DNA from: Pararhizobium antarcticum
GTDB lineage: Bacteria; Pseudomonadota; Alphaproteobacteria; Rhizobiales; Rhizobiaceae
Reading direction: 5' to 3'
Length of the DNA stretch: 64,000 bases
NCBI RefSeq assembly: GCF_001885585.1
Contig: NZ_LSRP01000074.1
Location: forward strand, 62,001 to 126,000
Below are positions 56,397 to 64,000 of the stretch, piece by piece (positions within the stretch are counted from its first letter, which is position 1; each line of letters starts with the position of its first letter). The position numbers and the translations under genes were made by a program. The notes below the pieces were generated by a model. It worked only from the letters and a program-made list of their open reading frames with translations, was not told where the DNA came from and made no database searches.

Positions 56397-56858
56397 TTAA
56401 GCGACCGGATTTCGCCTTGCGTCGAGGACCTTTCGCAAGGTTTCGAGCAGCGGCAACGCTTGAGACAGTGTAGCCACTGGTATTTCAGCGCACAATGCGG
56501 CCAGTTCAGGCCCAAGAGCAGTGATCGCGCCGTCCCTGGCCAGACGTCCCGCAGGCATGAGAAACACCCGCTTGGAGCGGCCGTCATGGGTGTCGGGCTC
56601 GATCCGGACAAAACCCTTTCCCTCAAGGTGCCCAAGCGTATTGGTCATGGCCCCCTTGGTCACCTGCATCGCCTGCGCGATCGACAAAGGCGTGCGGCCA
56701 TCGCCCAGGCGGACCAGATGATTGAGCACGGTAAACTGCGACAGGGTCATTCCGTCAGGCATCACCTTTTCAAAGGCATTGCCGGACAGTTGTGCGATGA
56801 TACCGATCTCGTTCAGGATGCGAAACATTGTCTCGCCATGGTGCGGTCCTGCCGTCAT
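56397..56858 (-). CDS. MarR family transcriptional regulator (left copy)
   Basis: A 153-residue winged-helix regulator. The DNA-binding part is TPLSIAQAMQVTKGAMTNTLGHLEGKGFVRIEPDTHDGRSKRVFLM, including the MarR wing signature DGRSKRV. The N-terminus holds the dimer helices. The start overlaps the stop of the nitroreductase-like gene (ATGA), so both are one operon. It probably controls that operon through the GTTTAATATTAAAC palindrome upstream. An identical copy is at 59237-59698. Confidence 0.9.
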   Translation of the reverse strand: MTAGPHHGETMFRILNEIGIIAQLSGNAFEKVMPDGMTLSQFTVLNHLVRLGDGRTPLSIAQAMQVTKGAMTNTLGHLEGKGFVRIEPDTHDGRSKRVFLMPAGRLARDGAITALGPELAALCAEIPVATLSQALPLLETLRKVLDARRNPVA

Positions 56859-58015
56859 GCACTCCTGATCCGGGTCTCGTAGGGCCAGCGGGGCGCGCCC
56901 TTGATATGGGGACCATAGCCGAGCCGAACCAGCATTTGAAGGATCTCGTCCGGCCCGACCTCAAGCGCCTGCCGCATTCCTGCAAAATGCGTCCGCATTT
57001 CGGGAAACTCCTGCAAAGCCTGGCTGAACGGATGCATCGACACGCCTGCGGCGGTCGCGGCCAGATTGAGCCTAACATAGTCGCGCCCGGCGGCGATCTG
57101 GTCAACGCGGGTGTTACCAGGCGTTTTCTGCCAGAGAAACGCCATGGCCGTATCGAAGGGTTCCTTCAGGATCGGCACCTGCTGCTGAAAGGCCGTCGAA
57201 GTCTGGTCGAGCATCTGCTCGCGCGACAGCATGCCTGATATCGCAAGCGTTTCCATCATGGCGCCGGACAGGTCGATACCATCAGGACTGGCCTCGATCT
57301 CGGCCCTGCCGATGCGGATGAGATCGATGCTTTCCTTCAACGTATGCGGTGTGGTGATCTCGGTATAATTCGCCTCCCAGGCAAGCGTCCGAAGCGCTGC
57401 GACACGGGCTTCCTCATTTGTAAAGGCGATCGATGACGTCCGCGCGGAAGAAGCGATCTGCGCCAGATCTTCTGTCGCAACCGGGCGGGACAGATCGTAG
57501 GCCTCCTTGTTGGAGCGTCGGGAAAGCACCTGCGTGAACAACGGGTCAGGTACCACGCCGGCATCTGCTGACAGGCGGATATGGGCCACCGGCCGCGCGT
57601 CGAGACGCGGATGCGGTTCGCCGTCCGGAAAGAGCTTGATATCGACGCCATGACCTTCAGCAACCGCGGCCTGCGCGAAAAGCTCGAGAAAACAGCCGAG
57701 TCCGATCGTAATCTGCCGATCGAACGGATCGGTGTGCGGCAGGCGTCGGTCTTCCTGACAGAAAAGCGTGACCTCGTTTTCGACCGAGAGATCCGCAAGC
57801 CAGGGCTGACGGTTGTGCGGGTTGGGAGCAAGCACGGCATAGGACAGGGCCTTGCGGCGTGGATCGGTTTCCATCCCGCCCGCCATCTCCCGCGCCACGT
57901 CCCAGGGTCGCCTGGCCGCGGCCGGATCACGCGTGTTTGCCCAGAGAATACCCCCACCTGCCGCAAGCACGACGCCGCCGCCAATGATGCCCATGAATGA
58001 CCGTCTCGTTGCCAT
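56855..58015 (-). CDS. Tat-exported nitroreductase-like (Acg-type) FMN protein (left copy)
   Basis: A 386-residue protein starting MATRRSFMGIIGGGVVLAAGG, a twin-arginine (Tat) signal. The rest resembles the Acg subgroup of the nitroreductase fold: APNPHNRQPWLADL near residue 66 is the typical FMN/substrate segment, followed by RLPHTDPFDRQITIGLGCFLELF. GGAGG 5 bases before ATG 58015 decides the start. The frame is open across the repeat axis to 58243, but that part is only the reverse strand of the same gene. The electron donor and substrate are unknown. An identical copy is at 58080-59240. Confidence 0.88.
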   Translation of the reverse strand: MATRRSFMGIIGGGVVLAAGGGILWANTRDPAAARRPWDVAREMAGGMETDPRRKALSYAVLAPNPHNRQPWLADLSVENEVTLFCQEDRRLPHTDPFDRQITIGLGCFLELFAQAAVAEGHGVDIKLFPDGEPHPRLDARPVAHIRLSADAGVVPDPLFTQVLSRRSNKEAYDLSRPVATEDLAQIASSARTSSIAFTNEEARVAALRTLAWEANYTEITTPHTLKESIDLIRIGRAEIEASPDGIDLSGAMMETLAISGMLSREQMLDQTSTAFQQQVPILKEPFDTAMAFLWQKTPGNTRVDQIAAGRDYVRLNLAATAAGVSMHPFSQALQEFPEMRTHFAGMRQALEVGPDEILQMLVRLGYGPHIKGAPRWPYETRIRSA

Positions 58016-58030
58016 GCCAGCCTCCATTTG

Positions 58031-58064
58031 GTTTAATATTAAACTATATAGTTTAATATTAAAC
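58031..58064. promoter_or_regulatory. Axis of the giant palindrome with two 14-bp palindromes
   Basis: GTTTAATATTAAAC occurs at 58031-58044 and again at 58051-58064, separated by TATATA; the fold axis is between 58047 and 58048. Each 14-mer is itself a perfect palindrome, fitting a MarR-type operator just upstream of the nitroreductase-like start codons. In an undisturbed genome there may be only one copy. AAACTATATAGTTT at the axis is also self-complementary. Confidence 0.75.
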
Positions 58065-58079
58065 CAAATGGAGGCTGGC

Positions 58080-59240
58080 ATGGCAACGAGACGGTCATTC
58101 ATGGGCATCATTGGCGGCGGCGTCGTGCTTGCGGCAGGTGGGGGTATTCTCTGGGCAAACACGCGTGATCCGGCCGCGGCCAGGCGACCCTGGGACGTGG
58201 CGCGGGAGATGGCGGGCGGGATGGAAACCGATCCACGCCGCAAGGCCCTGTCCTATGCCGTGCTTGCTCCCAACCCGCACAACCGTCAGCCCTGGCTTGC
58301 GGATCTCTCGGTCGAAAACGAGGTCACGCTTTTCTGTCAGGAAGACCGACGCCTGCCGCACACCGATCCGTTCGATCGGCAGATTACGATCGGACTCGGC
58401 TGTTTTCTCGAGCTTTTCGCGCAGGCCGCGGTTGCTGAAGGTCATGGCGTCGATATCAAGCTCTTTCCGGACGGCGAACCGCATCCGCGTCTCGACGCGC
58501 GGCCGGTGGCCCATATCCGCCTGTCAGCAGATGCCGGCGTGGTACCTGACCCGTTGTTCACGCAGGTGCTTTCCCGACGCTCCAACAAGGAGGCCTACGA
58601 TCTGTCCCGCCCGGTTGCGACAGAAGATCTGGCGCAGATCGCTTCTTCCGCGCGGACGTCATCGATCGCCTTTACAAATGAGGAAGCCCGTGTCGCAGCG
58701 CTTCGGACGCTTGCCTGGGAGGCGAATTATACCGAGATCACCACACCGCATACGTTGAAGGAAAGCATCGATCTCATCCGCATCGGCAGGGCCGAGATCG
58801 AGGCCAGTCCTGATGGTATCGACCTGTCCGGCGCCATGATGGAAACGCTTGCGATATCAGGCATGCTGTCGCGCGAGCAGATGCTCGACCAGACTTCGAC
58901 GGCCTTTCAGCAGCAGGTGCCGATCCTGAAGGAACCCTTCGATACGGCCATGGCGTTTCTCTGGCAGAAAACGCCTGGTAACACCCGCGTTGACCAGATC
59001 GCCGCCGGGCGCGACTATGTTAGGCTCAATCTGGCCGCGACCGCCGCAGGCGTGTCGATGCATCCGTTCAGCCAGGCTTTGCAGGAGTTTCCCGAAATGC
59101 GGACGCATTTTGCAGGAATGCGGCAGGCGCTTGAGGTCGGGCCGGACGAGATCCTTCAAATGCTGGTTCGGCTCGGCTATGGTCCCCATATCAAGGGCGC
59201 GCCCCGCTGGCCCTACGAGACCCGGATCAGGAGTGCATGA
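58080..59240 (+). CDS. Tat-exported nitroreductase-like (Acg-type) FMN protein (right copy)
   Basis: Identical in translation to the gene at 56855-58015, on the opposite strand. The ATG at 58080 has the same GGAGG 5 bases upstream, and the Tat motif TRRSFMG follows. The two start codons face away from each other, only 64 bp apart, so they share the same short AT-rich promoter region. It overlaps the right marR copy by 4 bp. Whether this copy exists in the cell depends on whether the inverted repeat is real. Confidence 0.8.
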   Translation: MATRRSFMGIIGGGVVLAAGGGILWANTRDPAAARRPWDVAREMAGGMETDPRRKALSYAVLAPNPHNRQPWLADLSVENEVTLFCQEDRRLPHTDPFDRQITIGLGCFLELFAQAAVAEGHGVDIKLFPDGEPHPRLDARPVAHIRLSADAGVVPDPLFTQVLSRRSNKEAYDLSRPVATEDLAQIASSARTSSIAFTNEEARVAALRTLAWEANYTEITTPHTLKESIDLIRIGRAEIEASPDGIDLSGAMMETLAISGMLSREQMLDQTSTAFQQQVPILKEPFDTAMAFLWQKTPGNTRVDQIAAGRDYVRLNLAATAAGVSMHPFSQALQEFPEMRTHFAGMRQALEVGPDEILQMLVRLGYGPHIKGAPRWPYETRIRSA

Positions 59241-59698
59241 CGGCAGGACCGCACCATGGCGAGACAATGTTTCGCATCCTGAACGAGATCGGTATCATCG
59301 CACAACTGTCCGGCAATGCCTTTGAAAAGGTGATGCCTGACGGAATGACCCTGTCGCAGTTTACCGTGCTCAATCATCTGGTCCGCCTGGGCGATGGCCG
59401 CACGCCTTTGTCGATCGCGCAGGCGATGCAGGTGACCAAGGGGGCCATGACCAATACGCTTGGGCACCTTGAGGGAAAGGGTTTTGTCCGGATCGAGCCC
59501 GACACCCATGACGGCCGCTCCAAGCGGGTGTTTCTCATGCCTGCGGGACGTCTGGCCAGGGACGGCGCGATCACTGCTCTTGGGCCTGAACTGGCCGCAT
59601 TGTGCGCTGAAATACCAGTGGCTACACTGTCTCAAGCGTTGCCGCTGCTCGAAACCTTGCGAAAGGTCCTCGACGCAAGGCGAAATCCGGTCGCTTAA
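59237..59698 (+). CDS. MarR family transcriptional regulator (right copy)
   Basis: Mirror copy of the regulator at 56397-56858, with the same 153 residues and the same ATGA overlap with the upstream nitroreductase-like gene. It is convergent with the right copy of the RNA methyltransferase gene. Confidence 0.8.
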   Translation: MTAGPHHGETMFRILNEIGIIAQLSGNAFEKVMPDGMTLSQFTVLNHLVRLGDGRTPLSIAQAMQVTKGAMTNTLGHLEGKGFVRIEPDTHDGRSKRVFLMPAGRLARDGAITALGPELAALCAEIPVATLSQALPLLETLRKVLDARRNPVA

Positions 59699-59719
59699 AA
59701 CGTCGCGAAACGCAAGGAT

Positions 59720-59750
59720 GGAACCACCGGGCCAAGGCTTGACAGGTTCC
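59720..59750. terminator. Stem-loop between convergent marR and methyltransferase genes (right copy)
   Basis: Mirror of the stem-loop at 56345-56375: GGAACC and GGTTCC arms in the gap between the two convergent stop codons. Confidence 0.35.
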
Positions 59751-59751
59751 G

Positions 59752-61002
59752 CTACTTCTCGAGCGTCGCGACCACTTCCACATGCGACGACCAGAGGAAC
59801 TGGTCGATCGGTGTCACCGAGGTGATGCGGTAGCCGGCATCGACGAGGATGCGCAGGTCCCGCACCAGCGTCACCGGATTGCAGGAGACGGCGACGATCT
59901 TCTTCACGCCAGAGCGGGCGAGTTCCTTCGTCTGGGCTTCCGCGCCGGCGCGCGGCGGGTCGAACACGACGGCGTCGTAGATCTTGAGTTCCGCGGTCAT
60001 CAGTGGTCGGCGAAGCAGGTCGCGCTTCTCGATCGTCACCGGCTTCAGGCCTTGCGTGTTGCGGGCCGCGTAATCGAGCGCCTTCAACGCCTTGTCCTCA
60101 CCTTCGACGGCATGGACGCGCGCCGTGCGTGCGATCCTCAGCGCAAAGGTGCCGGACCCCGCAAACAGGTCGGCAACGCGCTTGGCCTTGCCGATATGGC
60201 TGGTGACCAGCGCCGCCATGGCGTCTTCGGCCGGTTTGCTCGCCTGGGCAAAGCCGCCGGCAGGCGGCGAGACGGAAATGCCGCCGAAGTCGATGACCGG
60301 CTTGTGCGGTTCGATGACGATCTCGCCGTTGAGCGCGACACGGGCAATGCCCTTTTCACCGAGAACGGTTTCGACAGCCATGCGCCGCTGCCGGTCCGGC
60401 AGGGCCTTGATGCCCTCGACGGCCAGATCGAGACCGGCGGCCGTTTCCAGAACGGTGATGCGGAAGGGCTCGGCATTGACAGCCATTGCCGCTGCGATGG
60501 TGCGGATGGTCGCAAGCCTGGAGACGATGCCCGGGCTTGCGATGGGACATTCGACAATGGAAACGATATTGTGGCTCTCGCGCTCGTTGTAGCCGAGAAG
60601 CAGTGATTTTTCCGTGCGCCGGGCGGTAAACACCGTGCGCCGGCGGTCGCCCGGATGGGCTGTCACCAGCGGTCCGACCTCCGCGACCAGCGCTTTGGAT
60701 TTCAAGGCATCGAGCACGATCTGGCGCTTGAACGACTGGTAGAAGTCGTCGCTGGCATGCTGCAGGCTGCAGCCGCCACAACTGCCGTTTTCGCCTTCAG
60801 GGCCGAAATGCCGGCATGTCGGCGCGACGCGATCGGGCGACAGCCCGCTCAGCGACATCACCGTGCCCTTGTCCTTGTTGACCGCAAGGGCTGCGATCTC
60901 GCCGGGAAGCGTGAAGGGCACGTAGACAGGGCCGAAAGGACCCCGTGCAATGCCATCGCCGGAGAGGCCGATCTTCTCGATGGTCAGCGTTTCCATGCTC
61001 AT
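59752..61002 (-). CDS. TrmA/RlmD family RNA 5-methyluridine methyltransferase (right copy)
   Basis: Mirror copy of the gene at 55093-56343: 416 residues with the same iron-sulfur cysteines, SAM motif and catalytic SCNP. Its start overlaps the stop of the right tlyA copy by 4 bp. Confidence 0.8.
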   Translation of the reverse strand: MSMETLTIEKIGLSGDGIARGPFGPVYVPFTLPGEIAALAVNKDKGTVMSLSGLSPDRVAPTCRHFGPEGENGSCGGCSLQHASDDFYQSFKRQIVLDALKSKALVAEVGPLVTAHPGDRRRTVFTARRTEKSLLLGYNERESHNIVSIVECPIASPGIVSRLATIRTIAAAMAVNAEPFRITVLETAAGLDLAVEGIKALPDRQRRMAVETVLGEKGIARVALNGEIVIEPHKPVIDFGGISVSPPAGGFAQASKPAEDAMAALVTSHIGKAKRVADLFAGSGTFALRIARTARVHAVEGEDKALKALDYAARNTQGLKPVTIEKRDLLRRPLMTAELKIYDAVVFDPPRAGAEAQTKELARSGVKKIVAVSCNPVTLVRDLRILVDAGYRITSVTPIDQFLWSSHVEVVATLEK

Positions 61003-61799
61003 TCGGTGTCGTCCAGCGTTTCATCGGCTCGTGCGTTATCGTCCAGCGGTTTGCGTCCGGCCAGAAGATATTCCTCGTTGCCGTCACCACCGGCGATCGG
61101 CGAGGGGATGAGACCGAGACTTTCCCAGCCCATGTCCTCGGACAGCCAGCGTTCCAGTTCGGCAGCGACCGCCGGTGCCGTCGACGGATCCTTGAGCAAT
61201 CCGGCCTTGCTGATCGCTTCGCGCCCGGCCTCGAATTGCGGCTTGACCAGCAGGATGCAATGCGCGCCCGGTTCCGCGAGGTCCAAGGCCGGTGGCAGAG
61301 CGAGCTTCAGCGAAATGAAGGAGACGTCGGAAACGATGAAGGTAATCGCGCGGCCGTCGAGATGATCCTCGTCCAAAGCCCGCGCATTCAGTCCCTCGAT
61401 ATTGGTGACGCGATCGTCGGCATCGAGGCGCGGATGAAACTGGCCGTGGCCGACATCGATGGAGATCACATGCTCGGCGCCGGCATGCAGCAGAATTTCG
61501 GTGAAACCGCCGGTCGAGGCGCCGATGTCGAGGCATTCCTGGCCCTCGGGGGAGAGGCCGAAATGCTCGAGCCCGGCCTTCAGCTTGAGCGCCGCGCGCG
61601 AGACATAGGCCTGAACCGGATCATCGATGGTGATCGTCACATCCTCGGGAAAAGTCGAGGATGGCTTGATGACGACGCGGTCATTGACCTTGACGGTGCC
61701 GCGCTGGATCGCGTCGCGGGCGCGCGAGCGGCTGGCGACGAGACCAAGGTTCAGGAGAAGCTGGTCGAGGCGGATACTGGTTTTGGGTTCGTTGGACAT
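60999..61799 (-). CDS. tlyA: TlyA family rRNA 2'-O-methyltransferase (right copy)
   Basis: Mirror copy of the gene at 54296-55096, with the same 266 residues, S4 domain and SAM motif. It reads away from the right copy of the broken chemoreceptor. Confidence 0.8.
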   Translation of the reverse strand: MSNEPKTSIRLDQLLLNLGLVASRSRARDAIQRGTVKVNDRVVIKPSSTFPEDVTITIDDPVQAYVSRAALKLKAGLEHFGLSPEGQECLDIGASTGGFTEILLHAGAEHVISIDVGHGQFHPRLDADDRVTNIEGLNARALDEDHLDGRAITFIVSDVSFISLKLALPPALDLAEPGAHCILLVKPQFEAGREAISKAGLLKDPSTAPAVAAELERWLSEDMGWESLGLIPSPIAGGDGNEEYLLAGRKPLDDNARADETLDDTE

Positions 61800-62199
61800 G
61801 GCCCGTCATGGCTGTTCGAGGCCGCCATGGCAAGATGTTTGCCGCGCCCAAGCCGAATAATGCGGCCTTTTGCGATGTTTTGGCCGGCAAACTGAGGAGG
61901 ACGTGAAAAATTCGTCGATCGCTGGCCGGCATCGGCACCCTTCTGCATGCCAGCGCAAGCTTTGCCTGATCCTGTTGCTTGCAGGGCCAGTTTCCGGGAA
62001 TTGACCGGGAAGGGAACACAGCCGGGCAATCGAGAGCTTACGCTTCAGTGAATTTTAACGATGCGTGAATAAAATCGGCCAATTGTAGCAGAAAGTCGCC
62101 GGCATGACGTCGGAGAACATTTGCCCGGTCTGACATGATGACTTGTCCGGTTCCATTGATCGGGAGCACACCGCTCCTTCTGAAACGCCGGAGTCCCGC
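61800..62199. other. Intergenic region between tlyA and the broken chemoreceptor (right copy)
   Basis: Mirror of 53896-54295. No credible gene is seen; the region should hold promoters of both flanking genes. Confidence 0.5.
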
Positions 62200-64000
62200 A
62201 TGCGCCGTCCGAACATCAAGACAACCCTGATCAGCCTGTTTGCAATCATCGCGATCGTTGTCGCCGCCCTGTAGTGGTTTTCCGTCAGCGGCATGCGGAC
62301 GCTCAACGCCAACACGAATGAAATTGCGGACAACTGGCTGCCCAGCGTCTCGGCTGCCCGGAAGATGGAATCCGCGCTGCTCGCGGAGCGTCTCGCCTAT
62401 GCAAGGCACCTTCTGGCCGTCAACAAGGAACAGATGACCAAGGCCGGCACGGCCGTCGCCGATCAGTCCGCGGCCACGGATAATGTCCTTGGCGTCTATG
62501 AAGCTTTGATTTCCAGCGACAACGAACGGTTGCTCATGGCTTCGCTTCGCGAAGGTTTTGCCGCATACCGCAAGCTTGGCGTCGAAATGCTCGAGCTGTC
62601 CGGTGACAACGACAAGGAATTTGCCAAGGTTCTCTTTGAGGGTGAGATGGGGGCCGAAGCCACCAAGATCACGGCTGCAATCGAGGAACTGGTCGCGCTC
62701 AACAACACGGGCTCGGACGCGGCGCAGATGGCCAGCACCAAGGCTTACAATTCTGTCCTGCTGGAAGTGTTCATCTCCATCGGGATCGCGGCGCTGGTGC
62801 TGATTATCGCAGTCACCTTTGCGGTTCGTGGCATTGCGCGTCCTATCCAGGGCATCACCGGCTCCATGACCCGTCTTGCTGAAGGTGACGCCGATACGGC
62901 CGTGCCCTATGCCGGCCGTCGTGACGAGATCGGCGAAATGGCCGGTGCCGTTGAGGTGTTCCGTCAGTCGGCGCTCGAGAACCGCCGGCTTGAGGCCGAC
63001 GGAAAGGAACAGCGCGCCCTCGCCAAGGCGGAAAAAGTCCGGGTTGCGCAAGAGGCGGAAGCCGCCGCACAGGCCCGCCTGCTGCAGGCGACATCGGGCC
63101 TCGCTTCCGGGCTGAAGCGCCTTGCCGCCGGTGACCTGTCGTTCCAGCTGAACGAACCCTTCGCCCCGGATTTCGAGGCGCTGCGTCACGATCTCAACAC
63201 GGCTGTCGCCCAGCTCGGCCAGACACTGCTTGCCGTCACCCATTCGGCCGGCTCGATCGACAATGGCAGCCGCGAGATCAGCAGCAGCTCCGACGATCTG
63301 TCGAAGCGCACAGAACAGCAGGCGGCCTCGCTTGAGGAAACGGCAGCGGCGCTGGACCAGATCACGGTCAACGTCTCCAACTCCTCCAAGCGCGCCGAAG
63401 AGGCACGCAACGTGGCGATCCAGGCCAATGCCAGTGCCGCCGAATCCGGGACCGTTGTCGCCAACGCGGTCGATGCCATGCAGAAGATCGAGCAATCCTC
63501 CAGCCAGATCTCCAGCATCATCGGCGTCATCGACGAAATCGCCTTCCAGACGAACCTGCTGGCCCTGAATGCGGGTGTCGAGGCGGCTCGTGCCGGCGAT
63601 GCGGGCAAGGGCTTTGCGGTCGTTGCACAGGAAGTCCGCGAACTGGCGCAGCGATCGGCCAAGGCTGCCAAGGAGATCAAGGACCTGATCCGCAACTCCA
63701 GCAACGAAGTCGAAGGCGGGGTCAGACTGGTGCGGGCGACCGGCGAGGCTTTGAAAACCATCGAGCAATACGTCATCACCATCAACCAGCACATGGATGC
63801 GATTGCCACGTCGTCGCGCGAGCAATCGGTCGGTCTGGCGGAGGTCAATACCGCCGTCAACCAGATGGACCAGGTGACCCAGCAGAATGCCGCCATGGTC
63901 GAGGAGACCAATGCGGCAAGTGCGACGCTTGCGATGGAATCAAGCCGTCTGCGCGAACTGATCGCAGCCTTCCAGCTCACTGGCGGCACCCAGCAATCCA
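62200..64000 (+). pseudogene. Methyl-accepting chemotaxis protein, amber-interrupted (right copy, cut by window end)
   Basis: Mirror copy of the gene at 52072-53895. The ATG at 62200 is followed by the first membrane helix, the same TAG at 62272-62274, and then the long open frame from 62293. The window ends 23 bases before the expected stop. Sharing the identical nonsense codon means either that the mutation came before the duplication or that both arms derive from one molecule. Confidence 0.82.

Larger units (their letters stand above)
52095..58047. repeat. Left arm of a giant inverted repeat
   Basis: Each base x in this arm is complementary to base 116095 - x in 58048-64000. I compared the outer ends (52095-52134 with 63961-64000), the centre and many gene borders, and saw no difference. 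Every open frame of this arm has an equal-length mirror with identical translation. The arm may extend left of 52095, but the window ends before that can be tested. It contains most of a broken chemoreceptor gene, tlyA, an RNA methyltransferase gene, a MarR gene and a nitroreductase-like gene. Confidence 0.97.
58048..64000. repeat. Right arm of the giant inverted repeat (continues beyond the window)
   Basis: Reverse complement of 52095-58047, starting at the axis with no spacer. All genes of the left arm recur here in opposite orientation. The arm is still matching at base 64000, so its full length is unknown. No unique sequence lies between the arms. Confidence 0.97.

Noticed and set aside
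58021-58074. Hairpin telomere of a linear chromosome as a firm call
   Set aside because: The axis sequence resembles a promoter/operator rather than a telomere site I can recognise, no protelomerase gene is in the window, and the neighbouring genes are core genes. It is kept only as one of three hypotheses.
57852-59240. 462-codon open frame running across the axis of the inverted repeat
   Set aside because: It joins the antisense of one nitroreductase-like copy to the sense frame of the other. The true start with GGAGG and a Tat signal is at 58080 (mirror 58015), so the first 76 codons are an accident of the palindrome.

Overview
The window looks like a chromosomal segment of an alphaproteobacterium of the order Rhizobiales, most likely Rhizobiaceae. 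The GC-rich coding sequence, the aa3 cytochrome oxidase cluster next to ialB and tldD, a divergent dctA / dctBD locus with a sigma54 promoter, a bioMNY biotin transporter and a RIME-like intergenic mosaic element all point that way. No rRNA, tRNA, CRISPR array, transposase or phage gene was recognised. This taxonomic call is inference from gene content.

Layout. 1-4.7 kb: cytochrome c oxidase genes ctaB (cut by the window start), coxA and coxB on the minus strand, then ialB. 4.6-6.1 kb: an AT-rich spacer and a solitary RTX-like protein gene, probably an accessory insertion. 6.3-20.1 kb: a housekeeping block with tldD, a 25-residue membrane peptide gene plus a membrane protein, a polysaccharide deacetylase, pdxH, a lipoprotein, a DnaJ-like gene, fabI, a histidine phosphatase, a DUF1344 gene, a CHASE-PAS-GGDEF-EAL protein, aroC and ribB. 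20.6-24.1 kb: a soluble PAS-PAS chemoreceptor overlapping cheW, and a membrane protein. 24.2-31.7 kb: a tightly packed seven-gene operon (LacI regulator, PotD-type ABC transporter, nucleoside hydrolase, adenine deaminase) behind a perfect 28-bp operator-like palindrome, probably for purine nucleoside uptake and salvage. 31.7-35.5 kb: MYG1, a Gre-like factor, an M20 amidohydrolase and a phosphoribosyltransferase. 35.5-41.3 kb: C4-dicarboxylate uptake (dctA against dctB-dctD) and a DapA-family gene. 41.3-45.95 kb: a YcaQ-type protein, bioMNY, a RIME-like element, a histone-deacetylase-family gene and xseB. 46-51.8 kb: an APC permease, a pirin, dxs and an OpgC-like membrane protein.

The most striking structure is at the right end. 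From 52095 to 64000 the sequence is an inverted repeat with no spacer, folding between 58047 and 58048, so base x pairs with base 116095 - x. Each arm is at least 5,953 bp and carries the same genes in mirror order: a chemoreceptor gene broken by an amber codon, tlyA, a TrmA/RlmD-family methyltransferase, a MarR regulator and a Tat-exported nitroreductase-like protein. The right arm is still running when the window ends. I saw no mismatch wherever I compared the arms, and every open frame has an equal-length mirror. A read-through hairpin telomere, a true inverted duplication and a fold-back sequencing or assembly artefact could all give this pattern. The artefact is the most likely, because long spacerless palindromes are unstable in bacteria and the duplicated genes are ordinary core genes.

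Smaller points of interest are a 42-bp tandem duplication in the dctB sensor region, a DctD-type site overlapping the annotated dctB start, a RibB whose GTP cyclohydrolase II-like half has lost its metal-binding cysteines, and a Gre-like factor with an altered acidic tip.
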